From contig NZ_QZMS01000007.1 in NCBI RefSeq assembly GCF_003614885.1, positions 1,054,001-1,118,000 on the forward strand: 64,000 nt of DNA, in the 5' to 3' direction. The DNA comes from Photobacterium salinisoli. Lineage in GTDB: Bacteria; Pseudomonadota; Gammaproteobacteria; Enterobacterales; Vibrionaceae. The notes below the pieces were generated by a model, which was given only the letters and a program-made list of their open reading frames with translations, was not told the origin of the DNA and made no database searches. How positions within the stretch are numbered: position 1 is the first letter of the stretch; each line of letters opens with the position of its first letter. Shown here in pieces: positions 56,499 to 64,000 of the stretch. Position numbers and translations under genes: made by a program.

Positions 56499-57055
56499 TG
56501 AGTTTCGCTAACGCTAAAAAATATTGTAAAAAGACAACCCAGCTAATTATTGCTATTCTTGTTAGCTTGTTTTTATCATATTTATCTCAGCCATTAATTA
56601 ATGAAAAAGCGTTAGATACCCTTGTAAACATATACTCCATATTAGCGGGTTTCTTAGTAGGGATTATTGCACTTATTGGAGACCCACTATCCCTCCCTTC
56701 TGGTTCATGGCGTGTGGCCGAAAAGGCAAGAAATAACACCTATAGAAATTTAAAAGGTACAAGGAACCTTCTTTACATATATTTACTGACTCTATTCTTT
56801 ATATTCTCATATAAATTATTCACGATTGATGGCGTTCTTGAGATATATAAAAAACTAGAACTTTCAGAAGATATTAAAGATAATTTACTATCTATAAAGC
56901 TCTTAACTGAAAGATTTATACTGTTCTTATCATACATTGCTTTTTTCTATTCTTTCATGCTTCCATCCAAGCTATTCCATGTTCAGGAAAGAAGGGTTAA
57001 CAAGGAAATTGAAGATAGAAGAAATGCCGCTAACATTAAAAATAATGAATCCTAG
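56498..57055 (+). CDS. cargo gene B: four-helix membrane protein
   Basis: 185 residues with hydrophobic segments at about 13-30, 42-62, 90-110 and 138-158, and a basic C-terminal tail. No known family by eye. Translationally coupled to the gene before it and ended by a strong bidirectional hairpin. Confidence 0.6.
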   Translation: MSFANAKKYCKKTTQLIIAILVSLFLSYLSQPLINEKALDTLVNIYSILAGFLVGIIALIGDPLSLPSGSWRVAEKARNNTYRNLKGTRNLLYIYLLTLFFIFSYKLFTIDGVLEIYKKLELSEDIKDNLLSIKLLTERFILFLSYIAFFYSFMLPSKLFHVQERRVNKEIEDRRNAANIKNNES

Positions 57056-57073
57056 AACCTAGGATTCATTATT
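57041..57073. terminator. bidirectional terminator between cargo gene B and the next minus-strand gene
   Basis: Perfect 15-bp stem AATAATGAATCCTAG/CTAGGATTCATTATT with a 3-base loop, overlapping the end of cargo gene B. Confidence 0.88.
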
Positions 57074-57076
57074 TTA

Positions 57077-57322
57077 TTACTCATCTTCAATTGTTGTGCT
57101 GACTTTAGCACCATGAATTGCGTAACCTTTAGTCTCAATCTGATCAATTACATCTTGTTGATCAATGCCAACTCTAGGCTGAGTAGGATTAAGATCAACA
57201 CTGCTCTTAAAAGGACCTACAGGTAAAACCTCTTTTGGCAGACTTAAATCCTGAATATCAGTCCCCTCAGGCACCGATACATAAATATCACTTTTAGCAC
57301 TCTTGTAGATATCTACCTTCAT
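57077..57322 (-). CDS. small hypothetical protein, faintly YcgL-like
   Basis: 81 residues with AAGGA upstream. Begins IYKSAKSDIYVSVPEG and ends near KGYAIHG, a layout reminiscent of the YcgL family, but the middle does not convince me. Ends next to the bidirectional terminator. Confidence 0.5.
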   Translation of the reverse strand: MKVDIYKSAKSDIYVSVPEGTDIQDLSLPKEVLPVGPFKSSVDLNPTQPRVGIDQQDVIDQIETKGYAIHGAKVSTTIEDE

Positions 57323-57430
57323 GAAGTTATCCTTAGGTTATCAAGAAAATATACAACAAGTATCTTATACAATAAGGTATTTTCATGCAAAAGCAAACGC
57401 CATTTCTGGTGTTTGCCTACTCCGATCACA

Positions 57431-57652
57431 TCAATAGAAGCTCATCCCAACCGGCACTTCCACCCAGCGCTTACACCTGCACAGCGCCACACCCTCTGCG
57501 ACTTTGACGCAGCGGGATCGGATGACGCCTTGGTGGGTGAAGATGCAGTGGCCGCATTCGCAGACGACGGCGGGGTATGGCCCCGCCAGTTCCTGGTACA
57601 TGGCATCGAGTCGTTTTGGTTCAAGTTCGGTGACGTTGGCCTGTACCATCAT
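57431..57652 (-). CDS. Com-like zinc-ribbon protein, copy 1
   Basis: 73 residues with CECGHCIF, then RSRCVK and CRCKRWVEVPVG: a four- to five-Cys zinc ribbon like the Mu Com regulator group. GGAGG precedes the start. The second copy at 59864-60052 shares the motif block almost exactly. Mu Com activates translation of a DNA-modification gene; no mom-like gene is seen here. Confidence 0.7.
   Translation of the reverse strand: MMVQANVTELEPKRLDAMYQELAGPYPAVVCECGHCIFTHQGVIRSRCVKVAEGVALCRCKRWVEVPVGMSFY
57451..57566. repeat. direct repeat (Com-like gene), left copy
   Basis: About 115 bases inside the Com-like gene that align with 59880-59991 at roughly 75-80% by eye, same orientation, bracketing the AbiC-like and exported-protein cargo. 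Confidence 0.6.
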
Positions 57653-57861
57653 TCTGCCTCCATCTTGAGTAAGGCGATGTCTAGCTTGTCGCCGATAGAT
57701 GCAAACAGATAGAAGAGTTGTTCAGCGGTGAGGGTTTCAACCGGGCCTGAGGTTGCGCCGGAGATTGCGGCTAACCCGCCAATCATTTCCCGGGCTTCGA
57801 GGACTAAGGTGTGCGGATCTTTGTTGATTGCCTGGAAAGCAGAAGCTGAATTTATAGACAT
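57649..57861 (-). CDS. small hypothetical phage protein
   Basis: 70 residues, helical, no motif. GAGGAG before the start; its stop overlaps the Com-like start by 4 bases. The structured RNA region lies just upstream. Confidence 0.55.
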   Translation of the reverse strand: MSINSASAFQAINKDPHTLVLEAREMIGGLAAISGATSGPVETLTAEQLFYLFASIGDKLDIALLKMEAE

Positions 57862-58030
57862 AGCATGTCTCCTCTGTACGCAAACTATGTTGCCACAATG
57901 GAGACGCCAATCTCACGATGGTGGCAACTCGAACAGGGTTGGCGTAACCAGCTACAGAGGTACTGGCGCGACCGAAGTCGCCCCTGTCCGAGCTACCATA
58001 GAATGATACCGCATTTCCTATGGTGTGCGC
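57862..58030 (-). ncRNA. structured RNA candidate, possibly C4-like
   Basis: Read leftward: a GCGAC-TTCG-GTCGC tetraloop hairpin (57968-57981), then CGCCAA (57939-57944), then GTTGCCAC (57921-57928) pairing with GTGGCAAC (57889-57896) around an inner stem GAGA/TCTC whose loop TTGGCG (57905-57910) complements the upstream CGCCAA, a pseudoknot. There is no coding frame. Phage C4 antisense RNAs have a comparable size and place; the identification is tentative, the structure is visible. Confidence 0.5.
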
Positions 58031-58047
58031 GAACGCAGCCCAACAAA

Positions 58048-58068
58048 AAAGACGCCGAGCGCGTCTTT
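58048..58068 (-). terminator. terminator upstream of the structured RNA
   Basis: AAAGACGC-GCTCG-GCGTCTTT followed by seven T residues on the minus strand; would stop transcripts coming from the right. Confidence 0.85.
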
Positions 58069-58222
58069 AGGCTCTCTGTACTTTGTGCTGGACGCCAATC
58101 CAGATAACAGATTTTGCTGTTATGCAATTAGGCTAATTGCGCATTTTGTGAAAGTCAAGGTTTACAGGCAGTGATGTTGGAGTATGATTTATGCTCACAC
58201 TGTAGCATAAGGAAAATTCACC

Positions 58223-58594
58223 ATGAGATTGCTGATTGGTTCACTCTGCGCGTTCATGCCATTCACAATAAATGCAGCAGAATTCAACGGTAAAGAACTA
58301 CTTCAACAAATTAAGACGCTTCAAGCGCAAGGGAAACAATTACATTCGACATATGATTTAAGTGATCTCAATCAGCTTAGACAGTGTGCGAATGAATCCA
58401 ATCCACTAAGAGTTCAGGCAAAAGGACTGCCTGAACAAGTCTTGAAGCTTGATGACTTTGCACTCCGTGTTCCACTAAACCAAGCTGCTCACTTGTCTTT
58501 CTCATGTGTGTATTGCTCAGATAGTGCTATTGAGTCATGCGATAAAATGGATAAATATTTAGAACGTGCAAACAAAATCATCAACAAATCATAA
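58223..58594 (+). CDS. small exported protein
   Basis: 123 residues with an N-terminal signal peptide (cleavage expected near NAA, about residue 18), then a helical region and four Cys in the C-terminal half (SCVYCSDSAIESC) that may form disulfides. AAGGAAAA before the start. Unknown function; part of the cargo block. Confidence 0.6.
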   Translation: MRLLIGSLCAFMPFTINAAEFNGKELLQQIKTLQAQGKQLHSTYDLSDLNQLRQCANESNPLRVQAKGLPEQVLKLDDFALRVPLNQAAHLSFSCVYCSDSAIESCDKMDKYLERANKIINKS

Positions 58595-58611
58595 TCTACA
58601 AGGAAAAACAA

Positions 58612-58806
58612 ATGCCTAAATTCATCGAGTTAAAAATATCCAAGACTGAAAGAACACTAATTAACCTTACGCAAGTAACAAATATTCAAAAGTGTCCTGA
58701 AGATAAAAAGAATTCAGTAATATTTTTCAGCAATAATAACCAAATTCGAGTTCAAGAAAGTTACAATCAACTCTGCAAAACACTAGATGATCTTACCATT
58801 ATATAG
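58612..58806 (+). CDS. small FlbD-like-fold protein
   Basis: 64 residues with the strand pattern seen in FlbD-like domains (LINLTQVTNIQKC ... IRVQESYNQL). CAAGGAAAA upstream, 17 bases after the exported-protein gene, same operon. Function unknown. Confidence 0.5.
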   Translation: MPKFIELKISKTERTLINLTQVTNIQKCPEDKKNSVIFFSNNNQIRVQESYNQLCKTLDDLTII

Positions 58807-58851
58807 TAATTTAAAGCCTGATAATGCTCAGGCTTTAAATATCACCATTAA

Positions 58852-59736
58852 TCATTCAGTTTCAAACTGAAGTTCTCCAAACTCTGAGAGGTAATTATGA
58901 TTTGTTTTACCAAAAGCTTCTTTTTTATACATCAAAATCTCCCTTCCATCCATGTCTGTCAGCGGTGGTAAATGTTCGAAAAACTCATACTTTTCAACCA
59001 AGGGTTTAAATTTCTCAAAGCCAACCTCACTCAGACAATTGTAAAATAGTAACGACAATTCTGAACTTGAAAGTTGAGCGCGCAATAGGTTTGTATAAAA
59101 CTTTTTATCCGCAACATCAGACTCATCTACAAACTTTAAGATCTGATAAATATTCCGGAAGTAATGACCAATAGATTGCTCGTAACATCGATGAAACCCC
59201 ATGTATTCAACATGCTTACCAACAAAAGCGTCATCATTTCGAGCTATACGCTCTAAAAAGTGAATATATTCTTTTTCCAAAAACTTATTTGCATATAGAT
59301 CCTGTATTGCATCACGTCCGAAAATTTTCTCCCTATTTTCTCTATGACCTTTGTAAACTGAAATTGAATTCAATATCTCATTATACAAGCTAAGCAACTG
59401 AAAGAATGTATTTTCAAAATTTTGTTTATTTAAAGCTCGTGTTTGGAGTTCGAACTGATCACCTTGTGCTTTAATTTCTTTTCTTGTTTCTTTAAGCTCG
59501 TTCGATTGCAAATAAATAGAAACAATAATCCCCGCAAATGCGAACCCAGAGAACAATGTATTCAAAGCACCAAATGAATCACCCAGAGTCCCTAAATTAC
59601 TTTGCATCTCTGTATTTTTAGGAGTAAATATATGTTCCATCCATAAAGGATAAAGAGACCATACTGCTAAAATTAAGACTCCTAGCATTAGAATCCATAT
59701 ATTACTAATTAAGCTTTTCTTATTTTCAGAACTCAT
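58852..59736 (-). CDS. putative AbiC-like abortive infection protein
   Basis: 294 residues. Two N-terminal membrane helices (about 12-32 and 58-78), then a coiled-coil linker and a helical domain with the putAbiC family pattern: NTFFQLLSLYNEIL, HYFRNIYQILKFVD, LRAQLSSSELSLLFYN. Family members block phage multiplication by killing or arresting the infected cell. AT-rich like the other cargo; flanked by terminators, so it has its own promoter. Confidence 0.8.
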   Translation of the reverse strand: MSSENKKSLISNIWILMLGVLILAVWSLYPLWMEHIFTPKNTEMQSNLGTLGDSFGALNTLFSGFAFAGIIVSIYLQSNELKETRKEIKAQGDQFELQTRALNKQNFENTFFQLLSLYNEILNSISVYKGHRENREKIFGRDAIQDLYANKFLEKEYIHFLERIARNDDAFVGKHVEYMGFHRCYEQSIGHYFRNIYQILKFVDESDVADKKFYTNLLRAQLSSSELSLLFYNCLSEVGFEKFKPLVEKYEFFEHLPPLTDMDGREILMYKKEAFGKTNHNYLSEFGELQFETE

Positions 59737-59819
59737 ATCAAACCTTTGTACCTAAACTATTCCATTTATAGCTATCATCTTGAATTATTTGAAAATAGTC
59801 AACTCAGTTTGGTACGAAA

Positions 59820-59843
59820 AGCATACCTCCTTTTGAGGTATGC
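59820..59843 (-). terminator. terminator after Com-like copy 2
   Basis: GCATACCTC-AAAAG-GAGGTATGC followed by TTTTCG on the minus strand, between the Com-like gene and the AbiC-like gene. Confidence 0.8.
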
Positions 59844-59863
59844 AAGGCTTATAATGGCGGTGT

Positions 59864-60052
59864 TTAGCAGTTACCTACAGGCACACTCACCCACCGCTTA
59901 CACCGGCACAGGGCAATGCCCTCGCCGATTTTGACGCAACGGGATCGGATCACGCCTTCGCTGTCGCAGATGCGATGGCCGCATTCGCAGACAACTTCAT
60001 TCACAATGGGTTTGACTGAGTGGAACTGAGGGAGTTGTTGTGCAGTATTCAT
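59864..60052 (-). CDS. Com-like zinc-ribbon protein, copy 2
   Basis: 62 residues with CECGHRI, RSRCVK and CRCKRWVSVPVG, paralogous to the gene at 57431-57652. AGGAG before the start. Probably the original late-operon gene downstream of the head protein. Confidence 0.7.
   Translation of the reverse strand: MNTAQQLPQFHSVKPIVNEVVCECGHRICDSEGVIRSRCVKIGEGIALCRCKRWVSVPVGNC
59880..59991. repeat. direct repeat (Com-like gene), right copy
   Basis: Partner of 57451-57566. Longest shared runs include CGGGATCGGAT and ATGGCCGCATTCGCAGAC or near variants. Confidence 0.6.
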
Positions 60053-60154
60053 GATTTGCTCCTAGCTTTCTGCCGTTCGTCTGCGCTGGCTTGTACTGAT
60101 GTAGCTCATTATATCCAAGTTACATGGGCAAAATTGCCCAATTTTTCAGCAGCA

Positions 60155-61243
60155 TCAGAGGGTCTCGGTATCAATGCCTTTGCGCTTCAGCAAAGGTTCC
60201 AGGTGCTTCCAGGGCGTGGCAATCATGTTCTCTTTCAGGTGGCCCTGTTGCAGGGCTGCAACTTTTTTGTCGTGGCCCAGCACGGCTTTCTGCCCTTCCC
60301 GGCTCTGGCCTTTCAGCCAGCTGATGCGGTCGGTCTGGCTGGTTCTGTCTTCCTCTGTCACTTCGTCTACAAACACCACCTGCTCATAACTCAGCGTATT
60401 GGGGTGTGCCGGCCACGGGCTTTTGCCTTTCGGGTACACGCCTTTACCCAGTCCAAAAAGATTGGCCCGGGCATGCATATCGCAGATGTCTGGCTTCGGG
60501 TGGTTGGGGCTGAGTTTGAATTGTGTGCCAACCACGAACTCATCTTCAAAGGCGGCATTCTGAAAAGCCATGCCGTGCGCCCGGTTGATTTCGGTGCGCA
60601 TCACGCGTTTGATTTGCGAGTAAGGTGCGCCGTCGTTCACCATGAGTTCCTGCGCAACCGTGCGGCTGATGCCCGCTGCATTCGACAGCCCTGCGTTGTG
60701 GGCAATGTCAGCAGGCACTGGCTGGCTGCGCTGCCGGAACGCCTGAGCTGCCTCACTGGCCGACTGCCCCATAATCACCGCCCGTTCAACCGCCTGTGTG
60801 ATCACTTCCCGCGCATAGCGGTCGACCCGCCAGAGCCGGTCGCTCAGTTGCAGGCCGTCTTTGTGGGTCATGGTGCGCACGGACAGCACGGCTTCATCAA
60901 TGGATTGACTGACGGTCGCGGCCGCAACTGTGGTGCTGAATGTGGTCCCGCCATGCTGCGCGGCCTGAACAATATAGCCATCCACCATGCTGGCCTGTGT
61001 TTGCGCCAGTTGGTCCAGCAGAGTTTCAATCTCACGGGTTAAGGTTTGCAGCTGAGAAAGGCGAACCTCACCCAGCTCGTCGGCCGCATTCATGACCAGA
61101 AACTGAATTTCCGACAGCACCGACTGATACAACAGCCCCAGTTCATTCATGGCTGTGGCATCGAGTTCATTGGTGGCCCGTTCTGCGGCTTTCATCGCCC
61201 GGCGAATGGTGGCTTTCACCTGCGTGCGGGTATTGTCTGTCAT
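60155..61243 (-). CDS. phage head morphogenesis protein (Mu gpF-like)
   Basis: 362 residues. Helical N-terminus, then the minor-head motif with MRTEINRAHG and the C/H cluster PDICDMHARAN and KSPWPAHPNTLSY typical of SPP1 gp7/Mu F proteins. Helps DNA entry or head assembly together with the portal. ATG at 61241-61243 chosen with GGTGA upstream; a GTG three codons earlier overlaps the portal stop. Confidence 0.85.
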   Translation of the reverse strand: MTDNTRTQVKATIRRAMKAAERATNELDATAMNELGLLYQSVLSEIQFLVMNAADELGEVRLSQLQTLTREIETLLDQLAQTQASMVDGYIVQAAQHGGTTFSTTVAAATVSQSIDEAVLSVRTMTHKDGLQLSDRLWRVDRYAREVITQAVERAVIMGQSASEAAQAFRQRSQPVPADIAHNAGLSNAAGISRTVAQELMVNDGAPYSQIKRVMRTEINRAHGMAFQNAAFEDEFVVGTQFKLSPNHPKPDICDMHARANLFGLGKGVYPKGKSPWPAHPNTLSYEQVVFVDEVTEEDRTSQTDRISWLKGQSREGQKAVLGHDKKVAALQQGHLKENMIATPWKHLEPLLKRKGIDTETL

Positions 61244-61248
61244 GGTGA

Positions 61249-62616
61249 TCACCCGTTCGTGATTGAGGTGGCACTCTCGCCTTTCGGCTGATTGCCCGGC
61301 GTAATGCTGACGTCCGGCTTGCTGCTTTGTGGCAGGTGCGGGTCGGGATACGGATCCCGGCTGTTGGCTTCCTCTTCACGCATACTTTCGGCCCGCTGCA
61401 CGTCGACGCCCGCCGATTCCCACGCCAATTTGCGCGGCATACCCAGCGCCTGATATTTCAGTGCCAGGTCTGCGCGCTGGTTCTTGGTGTCAGTCATCCG
61501 TTCAACGAACTGAACCTGAAACTGGTACGAATCCGGGTTCAGCCCGGCAAGCAGCAGTTGCAGTTTAAAGCCGTCCTGATAGGCGTAGGCCAGCGCATCC
61601 TGCAGGGCGTCGATTTCTTCGTAGTAGTCCTGCTTGAGATCTTCCAGAATGTCCCGGGCCATGCCGTCGACATAACCGAACAGCCCTTTCGGTGCCGGGG
61701 CACCCGAGAAGAAGGCATCAACCAACAGGCTAATGTCGGCAATCTGATCCATGTTGGCATCCCCGCTGACGGCCGTCACCGACAACTTGTTGCCGTAAAA
61801 GTCGGTGGCGATTTCCCCGCTCTGGCCCTCTACCCGTTCGCGGTATTCATCCAGCGCGGCTTTGTCGGCCCCGTCCAGCGAGTGCGCCAGTTTTTGCGGC
61901 GCCCGGGTACGGCGGCGGATCACCAAATCTTCTTCCGTCATCACCAGTTTCTGCCAGATGGTGCGGTTCGCATCCAGATACGGCCTGCCCATGCAGCCCA
62001 TGTCGTCGAAGTTGTCCGGGTCAAGCCGACTGACGGTGAGCTGCCATAACGGAAAGGTGCAGAGTTCCTGCCAGGTAATCGGGTCGATCTGGCGGAATGC
62101 GCGTTTCGGATCTTTGAAACGGCCCGTGGTGTCGACAATGGGAATGATGGTTTCGGTCGGCATGCGAATGGCATTGGTGACCTGCATGGCTTCGTTCACC
62201 ACCCATTGCAGAGGCAAGTTGCCTTCTTTGGCCAGCCCGCCCGCGTCGCTCATCAATTTGGCGCGGTTGTTGAGCTGCAAGCGGGTAATGAATTGCTGCC
62301 ACAGCTTGTTCACCGGCTGGTTTTCTTTACCAATCCAGTGCAGTTTCAGCCCGCCTTTGGTGGCGTCTCTGGCGATACGGCGGTGAATTTTCTTCACCCT
62401 CGGGTCGATTTTGTCCATGTGACGCAGGGTGATAATGGCTGCGCGCAGGTTGGGATCGCACTGCATCATGTCATACAGGTACTGCACCGAGCGTTCGGGG
62501 TCGGCGATGTGGCCTTTGTCGGAATGTTGCTGGCCGCTCTGGTTGCCCGGGGTATTGGGCGCGGAAGCCAGAGGCCTGTTTTTCACAGCCGCCCAGATGC
62601 GGGAAATCATACTCAT
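61249..62616 (-). CDS. phage portal protein (DUF935/Mu gp29-like group)
   Basis: 455 residues from the ATG at 62614-62616, which overlaps the terminase stop (ATGA) and has AAGGAA upstream. The frame is open for 39 more codons inside terminase. Portal-type segments: FGYVDGMARDILEDLKQDYY and QFVERMTDTKNQRADLALKY. Forms the dodecameric gate for DNA. Confidence 0.85.
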   Translation of the reverse strand: MSMISRIWAAVKNRPLASAPNTPGNQSGQQHSDKGHIADPERSVQYLYDMMQCDPNLRAAIITLRHMDKIDPRVKKIHRRIARDATKGGLKLHWIGKENQPVNKLWQQFITRLQLNNRAKLMSDAGGLAKEGNLPLQWVVNEAMQVTNAIRMPTETIIPIVDTTGRFKDPKRAFRQIDPITWQELCTFPLWQLTVSRLDPDNFDDMGCMGRPYLDANRTIWQKLVMTEEDLVIRRRTRAPQKLAHSLDGADKAALDEYRERVEGQSGEIATDFYGNKLSVTAVSGDANMDQIADISLLVDAFFSGAPAPKGLFGYVDGMARDILEDLKQDYYEEIDALQDALAYAYQDGFKLQLLLAGLNPDSYQFQVQFVERMTDTKNQRADLALKYQALGMPRKLAWESAGVDVQRAESMREEEANSRDPYPDPHLPQSSKPDVSITPGNQPKGESATSITNG

Positions 62617-64000
62617 GAAAGGTTCCTTAACAGGTTCAGGCTGCTTGGACTGCCCAACAGCTGGTCGCGGGTTCTGTGGTTGATGGTGATGATGCTGGGA
62701 ACAGGTGCAGCGCCCTGCGTGACCAGCGCCCAATGCGAGGCCATGTGGGCATCGAACAGGTCATCGCCGATAGACGCTTTCACCATTTTGTAGCTGGAAT
62801 AACTGCCGGCTTTCACGGGTGTGGGTTTGATGTTGCGGAGCTGCCTTGGCAGTTTGGCGTAGTCTTCCAGTTCTGGATCGTTTTCGCGGTCGTCGACGTA
62901 CGGCAGCACCATCTGGCGGTTGTGATACGCGCTGCGCAGCGACTGTGCCATCTGGTGTTTGGCGTACCCTTCAAAGCGCAATGGTGAGAAGGCCCATTCC
63001 GGCCATGTGGAGGCGGTACTTTCACCGCCCCCGATGGCGCGGCGGTCGATTTGCGTCAGACCTTCCGCAAAGAGATCGTCATTCACCTGAGTCAGCAGGC
63101 CGATACCGAAGGCATCGCCGATGGCGTAATCGGGCCGGAAGTAGCGCCAGAAGCCAACCAGATCCCGCCGGATGATGCCTTCGTCTGTGCCCGGGTGCCA
63201 TGTTTTGCAGAAGATGACAACCGAGAAGTTGCCGACCTGCTCTTCCACCACAATGGAGGAACGCGACGAAGCCAGGTTTTCACCATGGCCTGTGTGGTCG
63301 TAGCCAAATGCAATCACACCGCGCTTTTTGTACACGGTGTATGGTGCCGGGGCGCTGGGTTCCAGCCCGATGCGGGCACCAACCTGAATGGCGTTACGGA
63401 TGTACTTTTCCCAGATCAGGTTTTTGGCAGCGACGTTGATGCAGAGCAGCTGACGGATGTATTCATCCTCGGGCAGCTGCTTGCGCATACTCATGATGAA
63501 GTCTTCATTGAGAATGCCCAGCTCAATGCCGAGGTAACAGTCAACTGTGGGCAGGCAGGTGTACTCGCCGGAATCAATCAGGCCGCTGAGGGTATCGGCG
63601 CCTTTAAATACACCTGTGATACGAATTTGCGGTTTGTTAATCGACGCTTTGCTGGCACCCAGTCGGCGGCTGGAGCCCATCATCAACAGGAAACGACCAT
63701 ACAAGCGATCGGCATCGAGGTCGTCGACCTCTTCCAGCGAGGCCCAGGTTAAGTCGCCGCCATCGACGTTGGCCATGATACCGTATGCTCGCGCTTTCGA
63801 GCGGTTGGCGAATTCGTAATAGGTGTCGGCCAGCTGCCTGCGGCCCGATTTGTAGGCGAGATAGCCGCTGAGAATATCCGATCGCCGAATGGCGTCGAGG
63901 TGATAGCCGAGGTTGACCAGAGACTGCGCTTCACGCGGGGCGACAATCCCGCCTTCCTGATCGCCATGAATGGCGTTCCACTCCAGAAAGTACATCTCTT
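62613..64000 (-). CDS. terminase large subunit, 5' part beyond the window
   Basis: About 462 visible codons; the frame is open to the window edge, so the N-terminal ATPase domain is outside. The visible part has the RNase H-type nuclease motif (AFGYDHTGHGEN) and a later acidic residue in IGDAFGIG. It cuts and pumps phage DNA. First visible gene of the late operon. Confidence 0.85.
   Translation of the reverse strand, partial: EMYFLEWNAIHGDQEGGIVAPREAQSLVNLGYHLDAIRRSDILSGYLAYKSGRRQLADTYYEFANRSKARAYGIMANVDGGDLTWASLEEVDDLDADRLYGRFLLMMGSSRRLGASKASINKPQIRITGVFKGADTLSGLIDSGEYTCLPTVDCYLGIELGILNEDFIMSMRKQLPEDEYIRQLLCINVAAKNLIWEKYIRNAIQVGARIGLEPSAPAPYTVYKKRGVIAFGYDHTGHGENLASSRSSIVVEEQVGNFSVVIFCKTWHPGTDEGIIRRDLVGFWRYFRPDYAIGDAFGIGLLTQVNDDLFAEGLTQIDRRAIGGGESTASTWPEWAFSPLRFEGYAKHQMAQSLRSAYHNRQMVLPYVDDRENDPELEDYAKLPRQLRNIKPTPVKAGSYSSYKMVKASIGDDLFDAHMASHWALVTQGAAPVPSIITINHRTRDQLLGSPSSLNLLRNLS

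Larger units (their letters stand above)
26340..64000. mobile_element. prophage, right end outside the window
   Basis: From the integrase beside tRNA-Val to at least the window end. Modules: integrase/excisionase, leftward early genes with primase-helicase, CI/RHH control region, cargo with Pycsar, P2-type tail genes, lysis gene, Mu-like protease-capsid and F-like head protein, second cargo block, portal and terminase. All structural genes run leftward. Only the left boundary is visible; it lies between 26338 and 26491. No transposase is seen despite the Mu-like head genes, and the integrase indicates site-specific integration. No endolysin is recognisable in the visible part. Confidence 0.93.

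Noticed and set aside
55491..57055. Kiwa system (KwaA/KwaB)
   Set aside because: A four-helix membrane protein plus a soluble protein suggested it, but gene order is reversed and the soluble protein does not resemble DUF4868 as I know it.
60020..61042. 340-codon open frame on the plus strand
   Set aside because: Lies opposite the head morphogenesis gene, whose sequence is convincing; the plus-strand product has biased His/Arg/Phe content and no start signal.
61327..62049. 240-codon plus-strand frame opposite the portal gene
   Set aside because: Shadow of a GC-rich gene on the other strand; no domain and no ribosome site.
63051..63752. 233-codon plus-strand frame opposite terminase
   Set aside because: Shadow frame; the terminase reading on the minus strand has clear motifs.
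26340..64000. Transposable Mu-like phage
   Set aside because: Protease and F-like genes resemble Mu, but an integrase, an excisionase-like gene and a tRNA-side location are present and no transposase pair is seen in the visible part.

Overview
The window is a piece of a gammaproteobacterial chromosome, almost certainly Vibrionaceae. The evidence is the block thrS-infC-rpmI-rplT followed by pheST and ihfA, a hutCIGU cluster, a norM/DUF3080/DUF5062 neighbourhood and Vibrio-type protein sequences. I cannot fix the genus. About 26 kb of host backbone (1-26338) is followed by a large prophage that runs off the right edge (about 26340-64000).

Host part. Left to right: a HAD hydrolase cut by the window edge, a Tat-exported high-potential iron-sulfur protein, tRNA-Cys, btuD/btuC (vitamin B12 import), astE, ihfA, pheT/pheS, a broken chitin-oligosaccharide-deacetylase-type gene inserted between pheS and rplT, then rplT, rpmI, infC (ATT start) and thrS, all on the minus strand. 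On the plus strand come hutC, hutI, hutG and hutU with clear HutC operators but no hutH beside them. They are followed by a fructosamine-kinase family gene, hxpB, a CPXCG zinc protein, a divergent riboflavin synthase lying beside the decayed 3' end of what looks like the original ribE, then norM, a DUF3080 lipoprotein, a DUF5062 protein and three tRNA-Val(GAC) genes.

Prophage. A lambda-type integrase sits next to the last tRNA-Val. The leftward early operon (35218 down to 26491) encodes a ribbon-helix-helix-like protein, a CII-type regulator, a second tyrosine recombinase, small proteins, a primase-helicase, a PadR regulator, an HNH endonuclease, an excisionase-like protein and the integrase. 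A CI-like repressor diverges from it across an operator region with repeated half-sites. The late genes all run leftward from the right edge: terminase, portal, Mu-F-like head protein, a protease-scaffold-capsid fusion, a holin, and a P2-type contractile tail (V, W, J, I, H, G, FI, FII, E/E', T, U, X, D). The tail set includes a P2-like T_TTT_TTG programmed frameshift in the tail assembly chaperone. The phage is therefore a mosaic: lambda-like integrase, Mu-like head, P2-like tail.

The most interesting content is the AT-rich cargo. Between the CI repressor and tail gene D lies a Pycsar-type anti-phage system: a class III nucleotide cyclase with a C-terminal sensor domain (pycC) and a PycTM-like membrane effector. 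Unusually, the two genes are convergent, and the effector is preceded by an HTH regulator gene and a perfect inverted repeat. Between the capsid and portal genes sit an unrecognised two-gene module (soluble protein plus four-helix membrane protein), an AbiC-like abortive infection gene, a small exported protein, two paralogous Com-like zinc-ribbon genes that form a direct repeat, and a structured, possibly C4-like RNA. Several terminators separate these cargo blocks from the late genes, and one lies only 20 bases before the capsid start codon.
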